Of a stretch of 64,000 nucleotides of DNA, positions 34,001-46,837 are shown in pieces. Under the pieces are notes generated by a model, which was not told where the DNA came from, ran no database searches, and was given only the letters and a program-made list of their open reading frames with translations. A program made the position numbers and the translations under genes. Each line of letters opens with the position of its first letter. Within the stretch, counting starts at the first letter, position 1. The stretch spans positions 4,464,001 to 4,528,000 of the forward strand of contig NC_135027.1 in NCBI RefSeq assembly GCF_051020955.1, in the 5' to 3' direction. Origin of the DNA: Megalopta genalis. Its lineage: Eukaryota > Arthropoda > Insecta > Hymenoptera > Halictidae.

Positions 34001-37000
34001 AATCCTTTGTAAGTAGTCAAATCAGCGTCACCCGAATTACGGGTGACGTGGCCTGATGAGAACTTTTGCTGTCACCCGAATACGGGTGACGCGGCAGTCA
34101 ACGTGTTAAAAAAAGTGATAGGGCAAAGAACACTGCAAACGAGATTTGTACCGTTTACGATGATGGTTCTACGACTATTAGGACAGTCCGCGATTGGTTT
34201 GAGAGATTTAGAGCTGGCAATTATGATTTGTAAGATGAAGACCGCAGCGGCCGTACAACAACGACGGATGCGGACCTTGTCAAAGATATGCTCGCTGAAA
34301 ATCCGCGATATAGTGCGCGCGAGATAGCGGATGCCACTAACATACCCAGGACAACGGTACATAAGCACTTAATCAAGATGGGATATGTGAATCGATTCAA
34401 AGTTCCACACCGTCAAATTTTCATCACGACAACGCAAAACCGCATGTTGCGTTGGTCGTAAGACAAAAATTATTGCAATTTGATTGAGACGTTCTACCTC
34501 ATCCTCCGTACTACCCAGACATTGCTCCATCCGATTATTACTTGTTCTTCTCGTTAAAAAATTCTCTCCGTGAAAAACGGTTTAAATTCGTAAGCGAAAT
34601 AAAAACGCACCTTGATCGATATTTTGCAAATAAGCCTCAACAATCTTGAAAAGACGGCATAGTGAGGCTTCCCGAAAGATGGAAGAAGGTAATAGAGCAG
34701 GACGGTTCATATATAACTCGATAAATCAACCTTAAACAACAAATATCGTGTAGCAGAAAAAAAGAAAGAACTTATGGGACACTCTAATACGTATCTTGAG
34801 CGCCGCCGAAATGTTAACGGACGAGACTTCGCGGTTCCGGGGCAACGCTCGCGTTGCTAATTGCCACGAATTTCACGACGGTGTCGCGTTCGTTCGCGAG
34901 ACACGTGCAAGATCGCGACAAGTCGCCCGGGGCGAACGATGTCTGCGGACGACGAGGATTGTCTAAATTTTTGGGAAGACTTGGGAAGACTTCTCGATTT
35001 TGACGAAGCCGCCTGCCACGGTGCCTCGCGGAACAACATATGAGCCGTTTATTTTGAAAGTGGCATAAGTCACTTTTTCAAAAAAATCGAGTTAATGGTA
35101 ACACTAATTACAATTGAACGGTATCTTTTCACTTAAAAAAAAAAAGATTGACTTATGCCACTTTCAAAATAAACGGCTCATATAGAGCCCGAACGTGACT
35201 TACGTCGTAGTTCCCATGGAAATTCAGCTCTTAACTATTATGTCGACCTTGATCAAAATTGTCGATGTTGTTCCATAACCGGGGTAACCGATATCCCTAC
35301 GGCGATCTCTTATACTACGTTACTGCTTTATACAACTTCTATGCAATTATATAAACATTTATTTTAATTTATTACATATTTATTACTGCATTCAAATAAT
35401 ATTATTTTTTAATTGTCTGGGGAATTTCTACAAGGGCACCTCGTTTATTAAACAAACGTATATCAAACTTTATTGTTTAATTTTAGTATTTTTCTTGATA
35501 ACAAAATTGTACTCTCGAAACATCGAGGGTGTCCCAAAATTATGGTTCTTCCGGGAAATGAGGCATTCCTGAAGGCATTTCAAGTAACTTTTTCCTTAGC
35601 AAAAATGCCATTTACTGTTTCGTTTACAAATTATTAACGAAAAACTGTGACCAATGAGAGGCGGGATTATCTGGCGCGAGGCGGCGGAGCCAATCAGCGG
35701 AACTGGGCGTCGACCGCACGCTGACTCACCCGCCGCGCGTCAGCTGATCTCGCTTCTCATTGGTCAGTGTTTTTCGTCAATAACTCGTAAACAAAGCCGC
35801 GGATTGCATTTTCGCTAAGGAAAAAGTTGCTTCAAATGATCTCAGGAACCCTTCATTTCCTGGAAACACCATAATTTTGGGATAGCTTGTATATCGATAG
35901 GAAATGTGTCGAATAACGAGGATCTGGTCGGATATTGGAGACATTTAACCAGGAACAAAACATACAGAAAATTCTGCCGAATTTTCCTTCAGCTTGTAAA
36001 CGAAGATGAATAATTTGGAGATACGATTATCCGCGGCTCATTTTTGTGGCTGCCGATTGTCAACAATTATAAAAACGAGGTGCAAGTTTGGAATAATCGT
36101 AACTCCTCTTCCCGAATTCTCCATTTTCGTCTAGAAACTGAAGAAAAATTGGGGAGAATTTGCTGCATTCCAAAGAGAACGTGCAGAAGGGTGTCCGGTC
36201 ATTGACACAAGGGTTAACAGCTACGATTCTTTCGATTGCCCCGTCGACGAGGCCCGCCGATTCCGTCGATTTCGCGGCGCAGGCCGGCCGAATTAGCCGG
36301 CGCAATCTGGCAATCTTTGATCGCGTGTTCTCCGAGAATTTCGCCTCGGACTCGGCGCGCTGGTACACGACACGGTTGATCCCTTTGCTCGTCGCCGATG
36401 CACGCGTACAGGCGAAGATTATTTTTGCCACCACTACCACCACACGCACCTTGTCTCCCGTCCGATCGATCGACCATTAACGTCAAAGCCGTCGCGAGGG
36501 GGGTGCCGAGGGGACACTTTTGCGATCGAGTGTACCCCCGGCAAGTGGCAGAGGCGCTAGTCCGTCAGCCTGAGGCTATTACTTTGCATACATACAGCCT
36601 ACTAGCTGCTCTGGCTTTCCACACATCGGCGTGCCCGGGAAATCGATGAACTAAAATAAATACCCACGACGACGAAAGCGACTCCGTCTCTCCGTCTTTC
36701 CTCGTCCGTTCTCCGTTCGTTCGGCCGGCCGAACCGTTCCGTTTCGTTCCGTTCCGTCCCGTTTATCCGTGACCTGTTCTCCAACCATCGAACAATCGAA
36801 TCCTTTTCACGGCTCGTTTGCTCCCTGGCCGCCAATCCTTTCCCCATTTATCGGCGAAAAAGGCCGCGCGCCGAGACGATCGGTGTTTCCTCTTGTCCGG
36901 CTTCGCGTTATAAATTCGCCGGTCTAGAAACGCGATCGCGAGTGGAAAGAGGAACGATATTATGGAGCCGGGTATAGTGTGAAACGAGAGCTGGCAGCCC

Positions 37001-39388
37001 GGTAACGGTATAGACCGACAACAGTTAGGCGTTAGCGAGTCCCGGAGCACATGGGTTCGCGAACTCGCGATTCCATTGTGCTCGGGCTCCCGCGATTAAC
37101 TCGCGGATTAATTGGGCGAGAGGCGACGAGACGCGCGGCTCGATTCCGTCGGGCATCTTTCCATCGACACTGGGATCGCCGGTCTCGCGACGGCTACGTT
37201 GAAAATTGTATTTCTCGCGGAGAACATATTATGATAGAAGTTCGAACGCGTTCAACGTCGACGATCGAGCAAAAGCCAAGCTCAAAGCAATTGTTGAAAT
37301 TTTAGCCTCGAACAAAAATTAATCTATAGTTTACTTAGTACTAAGATACTAAGATATCGGTTTACATTTTCGCCGGTTCCGTCAGCGGGCAACGACGGTG
37401 ATGTAAACTGTATATAGTAGATACCGCGATACATCATCACCGGTACCATTAGATACACATCGTGCCCTGACTGTTTGGGGGTCCCAGCGTCACGTATACA
37501 ATGTGAAACGCGGCAAATAAACGTCTCTGATTGGTGGATAAGACGAACCCAAAAAGGGTATAAAAGAAGCGTTTTTTCTTACCGGACTCTTAGTAGAGTT
37601 TGGTCGCTCGATCGTTTTCGCCGATATACCTTCTCTCAATAAAGGAATAAAATAAAGTCCTTTTAAGAAAAGAATTAGAATCATATTCATTTCCATTCCA
37701 TAATCCCAACAGCAATTTCACCAATTATGTACAACCGAAACGGAAAAGAGAAAATTGACCATAGCGGATGACATTAGAACTATAGTAATGTCTCTCTAAT
37801 TGACGCTCAGATTGTCCACGAAAATGGACAATTTGGGAAGAGGCAACACGATTATTCGAGCCTTGCGATTAATTTGTATAGTTACGAATTATCAACAACT
37901 ATGAAAATGAGACGCGGAAATCGTTTGGAAAGACGTGATACAAGCTTCCCGGTCCGTTTTTATAGTTCTTGACAATCGATAACTATAAAAACAAGCCACA
38001 AGGCTCGAATAATCGTATCTCCTCTTCCCAAATTGTCCATTTTTGTGTACAATTTGAATGACAATTGGGGAGAATTTACTGTATAACGTGTATTGTCATC
38101 GTTAAATGATTATTGCTAAATTCTGAATGCATGCATATGCTATGCACCTTGGTAACATCAAATTGAACAATTCAAGCATTTAAATCCTTTAAATGAATAA
38201 AAGTTTACGCAAGATATGCAATATTGCATTATTCTTTGCTCTGTGTGGACGGTTCGTACGACATTTTTCTTTCATTGCATCCCCAAAGGATCCCCTAAAA
38301 AGGATATTCTGTAAGGGAAAGTGCAAGAAGAGCAGGTATATGCAAATCCTGTATTATTAATATAATAATAATAAATATATTTTTATAATAATAATAAAAA
38401 TATTTTTGTGCATAATCTGAGCGTCAGTTAGGAAGACATTACTGTAATTCGCATCCGAAACATCCTAGTCAAATTCGGTTTGGTCGTGCATCACGATGAA
38501 ATTGAATTTTCGAAATTGGTAAAAAATTAGTGTCGCCTATATTTGACCGCCGCGGCGCTCAACGTGTTAAGATTTTTCATTTCGATGAAATAAGATTTTT
38601 GTCAACTTCATCTTCGCCTAATAAATGCTCGAATTTCGGAATATTGATTCGAAATATATGTTTTTTTACTGAAATAAAAAAGGCACGTCTGCAATGATTC
38701 TCCTGTTAGTTTGTTAGGTCAGTTCTTATCGATCGTTGTAACATCTAACATCGTTGTCCCCGCGACACAATAGACGAATTTCAGGAACTTACGTTGCTAA
38801 AAGGCATTTAGTTAGCCGGGCAATTTTCACTTTGCGCGCGAATTCGTCGCTTTTGTCCGCGTCCGCAGACACCGTTTCGCAGAATTTCGGCCCGCGGGAG
38901 AGCCCCGGGCCAAAATACCAGCTGTCCACCGGGAAATCAAGAACCATCCGCCGCTGAAATTATGTGTTCCGTTTCGTCCCTTTTTCTTCCCCGTTCGCGC
39001 TTTCATCCGGTCCACTTTTCGAACGGATTCGAACGTACGGAATTTCGATTGCCCACCGATATCGCGCGGCATTCTCCCGTAAAAAGGGGAAATCGGGGCC
39101 GATTTACATACTGGAAAACTTATACCGCGGAGCCGAAATTCGAGCTTCGATTACGCGAACGTGAAAAATTGGGTAAACCGAGCCGAGTGCGCGAAAAAGG
39201 ACACCCAGACATTGTGTAGTATAATCGATACCGTACGGCTGTCGAATAAACAAAGAAATAGGCCTCGGGTGACGTATTGGGGTCGCGTATATACAATATA
39301 CGCGATTCCAATATAATATATTATTAATATAATATATTATATATATATAATACCATAATTTTGGGACATCCTGTATATTATATATATA

Positions 39389-39448
<60 letters not shown>

Positions 39449-42400
39449 AATATATAATTTTTAAGCAAGGTGTTCAAGTTCAACGAATGATTCGCAAAGC
39501 TAATTTAATATATATATATATAATATATATATAATAATAATTAATATATATATATGTATGTATATTACCGGGAAATGAGGGAAATTATTAAATTAGCTTT
39601 GCGAATCATTCGTTGAACTTGAACACCTTGCTTAAAAATTTCGTATGTTGACCTTGATATAATCTTGACATAACCTTGACATAACCTTTCATATTTCTCT
39701 AACAAACATATCTCTTACGTCCTTTAACACGATTATTATTTATTAAATTAGCTTTGCGAATCATTCGTTGAACTTGAACACCTTGCTTAAAAATTTCATA
39801 TGTTGACCTTGATATAATCTTGACATAACCTTGACATAACCTTTCATATTTCTCTAACAAACATATCTCTTACGTCCTTTAACACGATTATTATTTATTA
39901 AATTAGCTTTGCGAATCATTCGTTGAACTTGAACACCTTGCTTAAAAATTTCATATGTTGACCTTGATATAACCTTGACATAACCTTGACATAACCTTTC
40001 ATATTTCTCTAACAAACATATCTCTTACGTCCTTTAACACGATTATTATTTATTAAATTAGCTTTGCGAGTCATTCGTTGAACTCTGTTCGGACACGGAA
40101 TTATTTAAATTAAAATATCATTTACGTACTTTGTTAATCTTCACTGTACACCTTGCTTAAAAATTGTATATGTTACACACAAGGTGTCATGCACACTAGA
40201 AAATTAAAACGGCCGTCACGGTTAAATTACATACTATTTCGGGTCCAAAAAATTAGTAAATATTCTTCAGACGTTCTAAAGTAAAGGTGAACAGCGTTTT
40301 TCTTAAAAATATCACTGTTACGTAGTAAAAAAATCCGGAAAGTTCTCGCTTCGTGATTTGTTCAATACTTCGAACGCGGCTCGAGTCCGTCCCGACCATC
40401 TGTCCCGACCGGCTCTCGAACTTCGCGCCGTCTCCTCTCATTGGTCAGTGTTTTCCGTTAATAACTCGTAAACAAAGCCGCAGATCGCATTTTCGCGAAG
40501 GAAAAAGTTACTTCAAATGACCTCAGCTACCCCTCATTTTCGGCTGTTAAAATAATTGTGGAACACCCTGTATATGTATAGAGAGATATGGTTTCGAAGG
40601 TGTATTAAAAGCATACGCGCACACGCGTAGTTCGGTACGTGTCGCAATAAGGACTCATGCACCCGTGAATTATTTCACGTATGTTTAAATACGCGTCCAT
40701 TAATTCACGTGCAATTTCGTTACACGTGCATGGATGCGTCGCCCGTCCCACTCTTTGCGTAACGCATTTTATCGTGATGCGAGCTTGTTTTCCAAAATGT
40801 ATGTAGTACATATTGTATACGCGTAACTAAATACACGTGAAATACTACGCGTACATATAAATGTACGTGAAATAATCCACGGGCACACACGTGCTCTTAA
40901 TGCGACACGGGTACACGAAGTTCACGTGTACACGTGTATTTAAGCGTACAGTGGTCCACAAAAGTGTTCGTACACCTTTCAAAACGCAATAGCTATTTCA
41001 AAACTGAACTATACGACTTGAATTTTTTTTGTTAATAATACAGGAACTGATCTATTAACACGTTCCGTGCCACGTGTACCATCGATGGTACACGCTTGCA
41101 TGTTTAGTTAGTGAACTGAACAAATTGTTTACAAGAAATTTAGAACCGAAGAATCAATTTCCACCGCAAGAATGGGCGTTGATAAGTTTTTGTTACGTTG
41201 TTATGTGTACGAGAATTAATAATTGCACGTAATACATCAAGTTTTAGTAAAATATCAAAGTGTGAAGATTCGAGTAAAAAAAGCTCGGCACGGAACGTGT
41301 TAAATGATGGCTAAAAAACTTTCCTTTTCCTAAATTTTGTTATTACTTGGAATGAAAAGAAGAAATAAGAAACTCTCATTTTTTTAACTTTTTAATTTGA
41401 AACTATAACAAAAATTTTAAAAATGCCTCTCGTCTTGATCGGAATCGGTTGACCCAAAGTCGAGCTGCAGGTGTTGAAGGATTTTAAAAACTGCAGATTT
41501 CTTACAATTTTTAGTCAAAATCGCGATAAAGTCGCGATTTTTGCGATCTTTAATTTGTTGTAACCCATAACAACGTGAATCGGTTTCTATAAAATTTTCA
41601 ATATGCATATAAGTTGCCGAGATCTTTTTTAAATTTTCGTTACAGGCTCACAAAAAAGTTAAAAAACGAGAGATTTTTATTTTTTTCTCATTCCAAATAA
41701 CAAGTAAAATTGTATATAATAATAATAACAATTTCCAAGTAAAATTAAAAGAAAAAAGCATTTCAGTCATCGTTTAGTAAACCAGTTCCTCCACCATCTA
41801 AAAAAAGGTCCAAGCTATTTATTTCAGTTTTAAAATAGTTATTGCGTTTCAAGAGGTGTACGAACACTTTTGTAGCACACTGTACGTGGAATAAGAATCT
41901 CCAGCATGGACGAAATTCGGACCGCGTGTACCGGAGCCGAAATTTTCGACACGTTCGAAGACGGATGGCCGCCCATTCGTTAGCTTCGCCCGGCTATCAT
42001 CGGCGGATCTTCCTGTGTCATCTTTCAAGCGGAATATCTGAACCGTGAACGGCTAATCCCGTCGTCTCGCGCTCTGAAACGAATCGCAAGCGGTCCTACC
42101 GGAAGCGGAATCGTGTTCCGTGGATCCGCGTGTAATTCGGATGGCTGAACCACCGGTTTCCTTCTGGCCGTATCCCGTCGCCCGGAGACTCCGCGAATTT
42201 TCCCGTCGATTTTCGACTGACGAAACCCGGCCAAACGCTAGCATTTTCGAAGCGAGAGACAGAGAGAATTCGCAGCGTTGCAACGCGTGGACGCGTCATT
42301 CCCGTTTCACGCAGAGATTCGTCGCGGGACAAAAGCGGCCGTCCTGGCAAAACGATTCGCGGGAAAAATAGGGAAAGCGAGGATCGGCGCGGACACGCCT

Positions 42401-45400
42401 CGACGACACGCGAGTGACAGCGGTCCGCGACACGCGCGCGTGCAATCAATTGCAGTAAAATCGGTTTAATGGCCGGCCTTTGGGTCCGCTGTCTTTTTCG
42501 CTTTCCAATCTCGCGTTCTCTTTTCCCGTTTTCCCGCGGCGGACCGCGTCGAAAAGAACGCGATGCGAAACAAAAAACGGCAATCGAACTCTCGTCCCTC
42601 GATATTCGCGGGATTGGGAACGCCGCCGGAAAAGAACCACGCGTTAATTCGACCCAGAATCGCGTCTCGCCTGCTTCTCCGATCGTTCCTTTCAGGCGCC
42701 ACTTACAAGAAGGAAACGATCGTGCCTCGTTCCGCCGTCGTCGGCATCGAGTATACTACGCTCGAACCTTTACGAGATAGGTGCGAACCCTCTGCGAGTA
42801 CTTCGGCGGAGAAAGATGTTAAGTGTAATCATTAAAGCGTTATTGCTTTTGGGTGGCAATCGAAACCCGTGAAAGGAAACTTGATCATTGAGATTGAAAC
42901 TAGGATTCCTTAAATTATTCCCAAAATTATTGTACTAGCGGGAAGTGAGGGATTCCCGAGGCCATTTCAAGTAACTTTTTCCTTTGCGGAAATGCAATCC
43001 GCGGCCTCGTTTGCGAGTTATTAATGAAAAACATCGACCAATGAGAGGCGAGAACAGCTGACGCGAGGCGGCCAAGCCAACGGGCGCACGAAGCCCGGTT
43101 CCGCACATTGGCTCGGCCGCCTCGCGCCTACTCGAGCTCGACTCTCATTGGTCAGCGTTTTTCGTTAATAACTCGCGAACGAAGTCGCGGATCGTATTTT
43201 CGCAAAGGAAAAAGTTATTTCGAATGACCCCAGGAACCTCTCATTTCTCTCTCGTACAATAATTTTGGGACATCCTGTATCCACAGCTTTTCAAACGGAA
43301 TCAACTTTTTAACCCGTTGCACTCGAAGCCATTTGAACTGTAAATCTAAAATAATTCTTCTGACTTATACTATTTCCATTTTACACGACAAAGTGCACGT
43401 TATGCATACTGAAATTGAGTCTTGTGACTCGAACCACAGTTACACTTTTAACAATTTTTTCAATCTATACTTTGACAATATAAAAATGATCTTGGAACGC
43501 GATGCAACAATTTTTCTGGTGCTTCAGAGTCACCAGTCGAGTGCAAAGGGTTAAAATTGGTCCGAACGTCTTGAATTCCTTTTAGATGAAAGAGAGACTA
43601 GCCCACTATAGACAACGACTATAATACTTCCACTTAAAAGTTTGCTATTACATGGACCGACCAGCGACCTCGGGAACCCCTAATTTCCGGATTGCGAGAC
43701 GTTTCTGGGACACCTTGTACATCGAACTTGATCCCATCCCTATGTCCTTGCGCGACCCGGCCTCCGCTTGAAAGAAGGAAACGATCGTTCCGCTGTCGTC
43801 GTCGTGGCTCGCGCTATTGTAAGTCGCGGGCCCCGCGGAAAATATGCTAATGCGTCGCCAGTTAAAGAACTGGAACGCGCGGAAAACGATCCGGTTAAGG
43901 ATTAAGGGCGGATTATGTTCCGGCACTTACCACGACCACCGAGTAGAGGATCTTGGCCTTCAAGTCGGGCGCATCCTTGAGGGGCTCCAGCGCATCCAGA
44001 GCATCCAAGGTATGCAAATGGGCCTGGCTGTAAAGGGCGGCATAGCTCTCGGCCAGTCGTTCGGCGGTCACGTCGCCGCCGGAAGTTACGGCGTTGGAAA
44101 AATTCTTCTCGGGCCTGAGAAGCTCGCAGCTGATCCTAACTACCGGTTCGGGGGTCGGGCTGCAGCTCTCGTCCGTGTGATAGCCCGCGCTGCTGCTGGA
44201 TTCCTCCTCGTAGTCGTCCGCCAGATTCTCGTCCAATTGGAATACCTGAGTGCAAGCATACCGTAAAGTCACGCCAACTTTTCCCACGTTGTATTAACAC
44301 TTTCCGCTCGGAGACGCTTTAAACCCTGGGATCAAGACATTTCTTTCTCGCCCCTGCGATACCATTCTCATTTTCTACCGGCATTCGCGCTCGATGCGTA
44401 CACCGTCGCGCGAGAGTCTGCGGACATTTGTTTGTTTTATAGAAGTTACGAAATATAACGTGTATCGTTATCGTTAACAGTGGATTCACGGAACTCGTCG
44501 AAATGACGGGACAATAATTTTTTAATCGACGATTATTCGTGTCGTGAAGATATACATTGGCGAGTTATTTATTCAATAATTACTTAATAATTCGATAATT
44601 ATTTATATGGCAAATGTTAAACACTTGTTGTGTAACACAATAAGTAATAGTAATAATATATAAATTTACATAGTAATAGTATACAAATGTAACACTTGTT
44701 AAAAGTCAGACTAAATGTCTTATTGTTACTTTTGTAAACTAATATAAAACAGCTGTATCTTTGTGCTCCGTGAATCTAGCGTTAAATGATTATTGCTAAA
44801 TTCTATTCTGACTGCATGGACAGTAATTTCTCCCTAATTTATCGTACTTTCTCTTCCTAAATTGTCCGGTTTTGTGTACAATCTGAGCGATAATTAGAGA
44901 GAATTTACTGTAAAGTGAATTCTCCCAAATTGACGCTCAGCTTGGAAACAAAAATGGACAATTTTAGAAGAGGAGGTACGATTATTCGATTATTGCAGCT
45001 CGTTTTTTATAGTTCTTGACAATCGGTAACTATAGAAACGAGCCGCAAAACTCGAATAATCGTAACTCCTCTTCCTAAATTGTCCATTTTTGTGTACAAT
45101 TTGAACGTCAATTAGGGAGAATTTACTGTTTAACGTGTATTATTATCGTTAAATGATTATTGCTAAATTCTGAATGCATGCATATGCTATGCACCTTGGT
45201 AACATCAAATTGAACAATTCAAGCATTTAAATCCTTTAAATGAATAAAAGTTTACACAAGATATGCAATATTGCATTATTCTTTGCTTCATATGGTCGGT
45301 TTGTACGACATTTTTCTTTCATTGCATCCACAAAGAATCCCCAAAGAAGGATATTCTGTAAGGGAAATTGCAAGAAGAGCAGGTATATGCAAATCCTGTA

Positions 45401-46806
45401 TTATTAATATAATAATAATAAAAATAATTTCAATCATAATTATTTTTAGAAAGTAGTAAAAATTAAGGTGGTGTTCACATACTTTTGAGGTACTTTTTAC
45501 GACATTAACCCCACTTGCTCGTACGATACTTAGTTGTTTAACGATTCAGCAGATACAGCCTTGGTAGAACAGTTGAAAACTGACACATTGTATCGTTCAC
45601 AAAGTTGATTATTTTGTCAACAAAAAATGTCATCTTGCAAGGGTGTCGAAAAAGCATTCACTATTTTGCGAATAAGGAACGCAGCACTTCCGCGAGCACA
45701 AGATTTCGAAGCTGCCAGAAGAACGCCAAAAAATGTCTCCTTTCTTTCCGCTCCGATCGTTCAGAAATCGTCTTCTCGTTTTCTCGTGAACGAGCGAAAC
45801 AACTATCCGAAAGATCCAACAGCGCGACGCATGCTTAACACGTTCCGTGCCGAGCTTTTTTACTCGAATCTTCACACTTTGATATTTTACTAAAACTTGA
45901 TGTATTACGTGCAATTATTAATTCTCGTACACATAACAACGTAACAAAAACTTATCAACGCCCATTCTTGCGGTGGAAATTGATTCTTCGGTTCTAAATT
46001 TTTTGTAAACAATTTGTTCAGTTCACTAAGTAAACATGCAAGCGTGTACCATCGATGGTACACGTGGCACGGAACGTGTTAATGGTGCCTCGGAGTGGTC
46101 GTTATTCGAGGCCAAGGGGTTTCGTACGGTTCGCGATGGCAGCTTTCGCGAATTACCAATTCGTCGAACAATTCCGATGATTGTGTTAAAATTAGTAGAG
46201 GTTTCGTTCCCGCCGGAATCAACTGGAAACCGCGAGCAGGCTGAGCGGATACCGGTGGGAGCGTCTTAAATCCGTTCGCACGGCTTTCGAAATTCGGCCG
46301 TGGAACCGGGCAGGTCGTTAATGTCTCTTCTTCGAATCCGAGGATTTACGGGTCGAGGAGGAATGAGTAAAGAGTCGCCGAGGCTCGTCGTCGATCATCG
46401 GGGTCGGTTCTCCCGTTCGGCTGGAGAAGTAAAAGTGGTTCCCCCCGGTCGTAAAATCTGATTAATTACGGAGTCGCGGCGTGCCGCGCCGCGGCGCTGT
46501 CGAATCGGCGCCGTTTTTAATCAACAATCGTCCGGCCGTCGCGACCTCGTTTCATCTCCGTTCGCTCTGCTCGTTTTCCGTTCTTTCCTTCGAACGGTAT
46601 TAAAGCGTTTCCACGGCCGGGAAGGGAAAGTTTCGCTTCCCGGCCGCCGGGAACAGGAATCGAATCTTCCGCTCGTTCGGCCCGGAATCGACTGGAACAA
46701 ACTTCTTGGAATTTCTCGCGACACCTCTTGTCTTCCGAGGATTTCCCCCTCGAGTGCTGCCAACGGCCGGGACAGAACGGGAGAGCCAGAGAGAAGAAGA
46801 AGAAGA

Positions 46807-46837
<31 letters not shown>

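Larger units (their letters stand above)
33199..34787 (+). mobile_element. mariner element copy 2, both termini present, core deleted
   Basis: The left end TTAGGGTGTCCCATAAG and the right end inverse CTTATGGGACACTCTAA are each flanked by TA. It carries the same HTH regions as copy 1 (DGSTTIRTVRDWFERFRAG; the Trp is intact here) but has a TAA in place of a Lys codon near 34229. It jumps from VPHRQ directly to HHDNAKPHV, so the first catalytic Asp and about 350 bp are deleted. The final PSDYYLFFS block with the third Asp is intact. A 682-bp piggyBac-derived element is inserted at 33428-34109. It is a non-functional, non-autonomous copy. Confidence 0.88.
42743..43771. repeat. ~1-kb duplicated block, unit 1
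   Basis: From GGCATCGAGTATACTACGCT to ATCGAACTTGATCCCATCCC this block is nearly identical to 48686-49702, in the same orientation. It contains a family C foldback (42918-43280) and a TTAA MITE (43309-43554). It starts with a short stretch encoding IEYTTLEPLRDRCEPSASTS and 9 more residues in both copies. Lying about 160 bp from exon 4, it and its partner flank exons 3 and 4 of the MIEAP-like gene. Confidence 0.9.

Noticed and set aside
34861..35043. 60-codon frame with an acidic SADDEDCLNFWEDLG segment
   Set aside because: No splice links, no homologous copy, and it is antisense within a large intron; chance cannot be excluded.
42025..42835. Dense overlapping frames on both strands
   Set aside because: CpG-rich intron sequence; only the short stretch shared by the duplicated blocks was kept as an observation.
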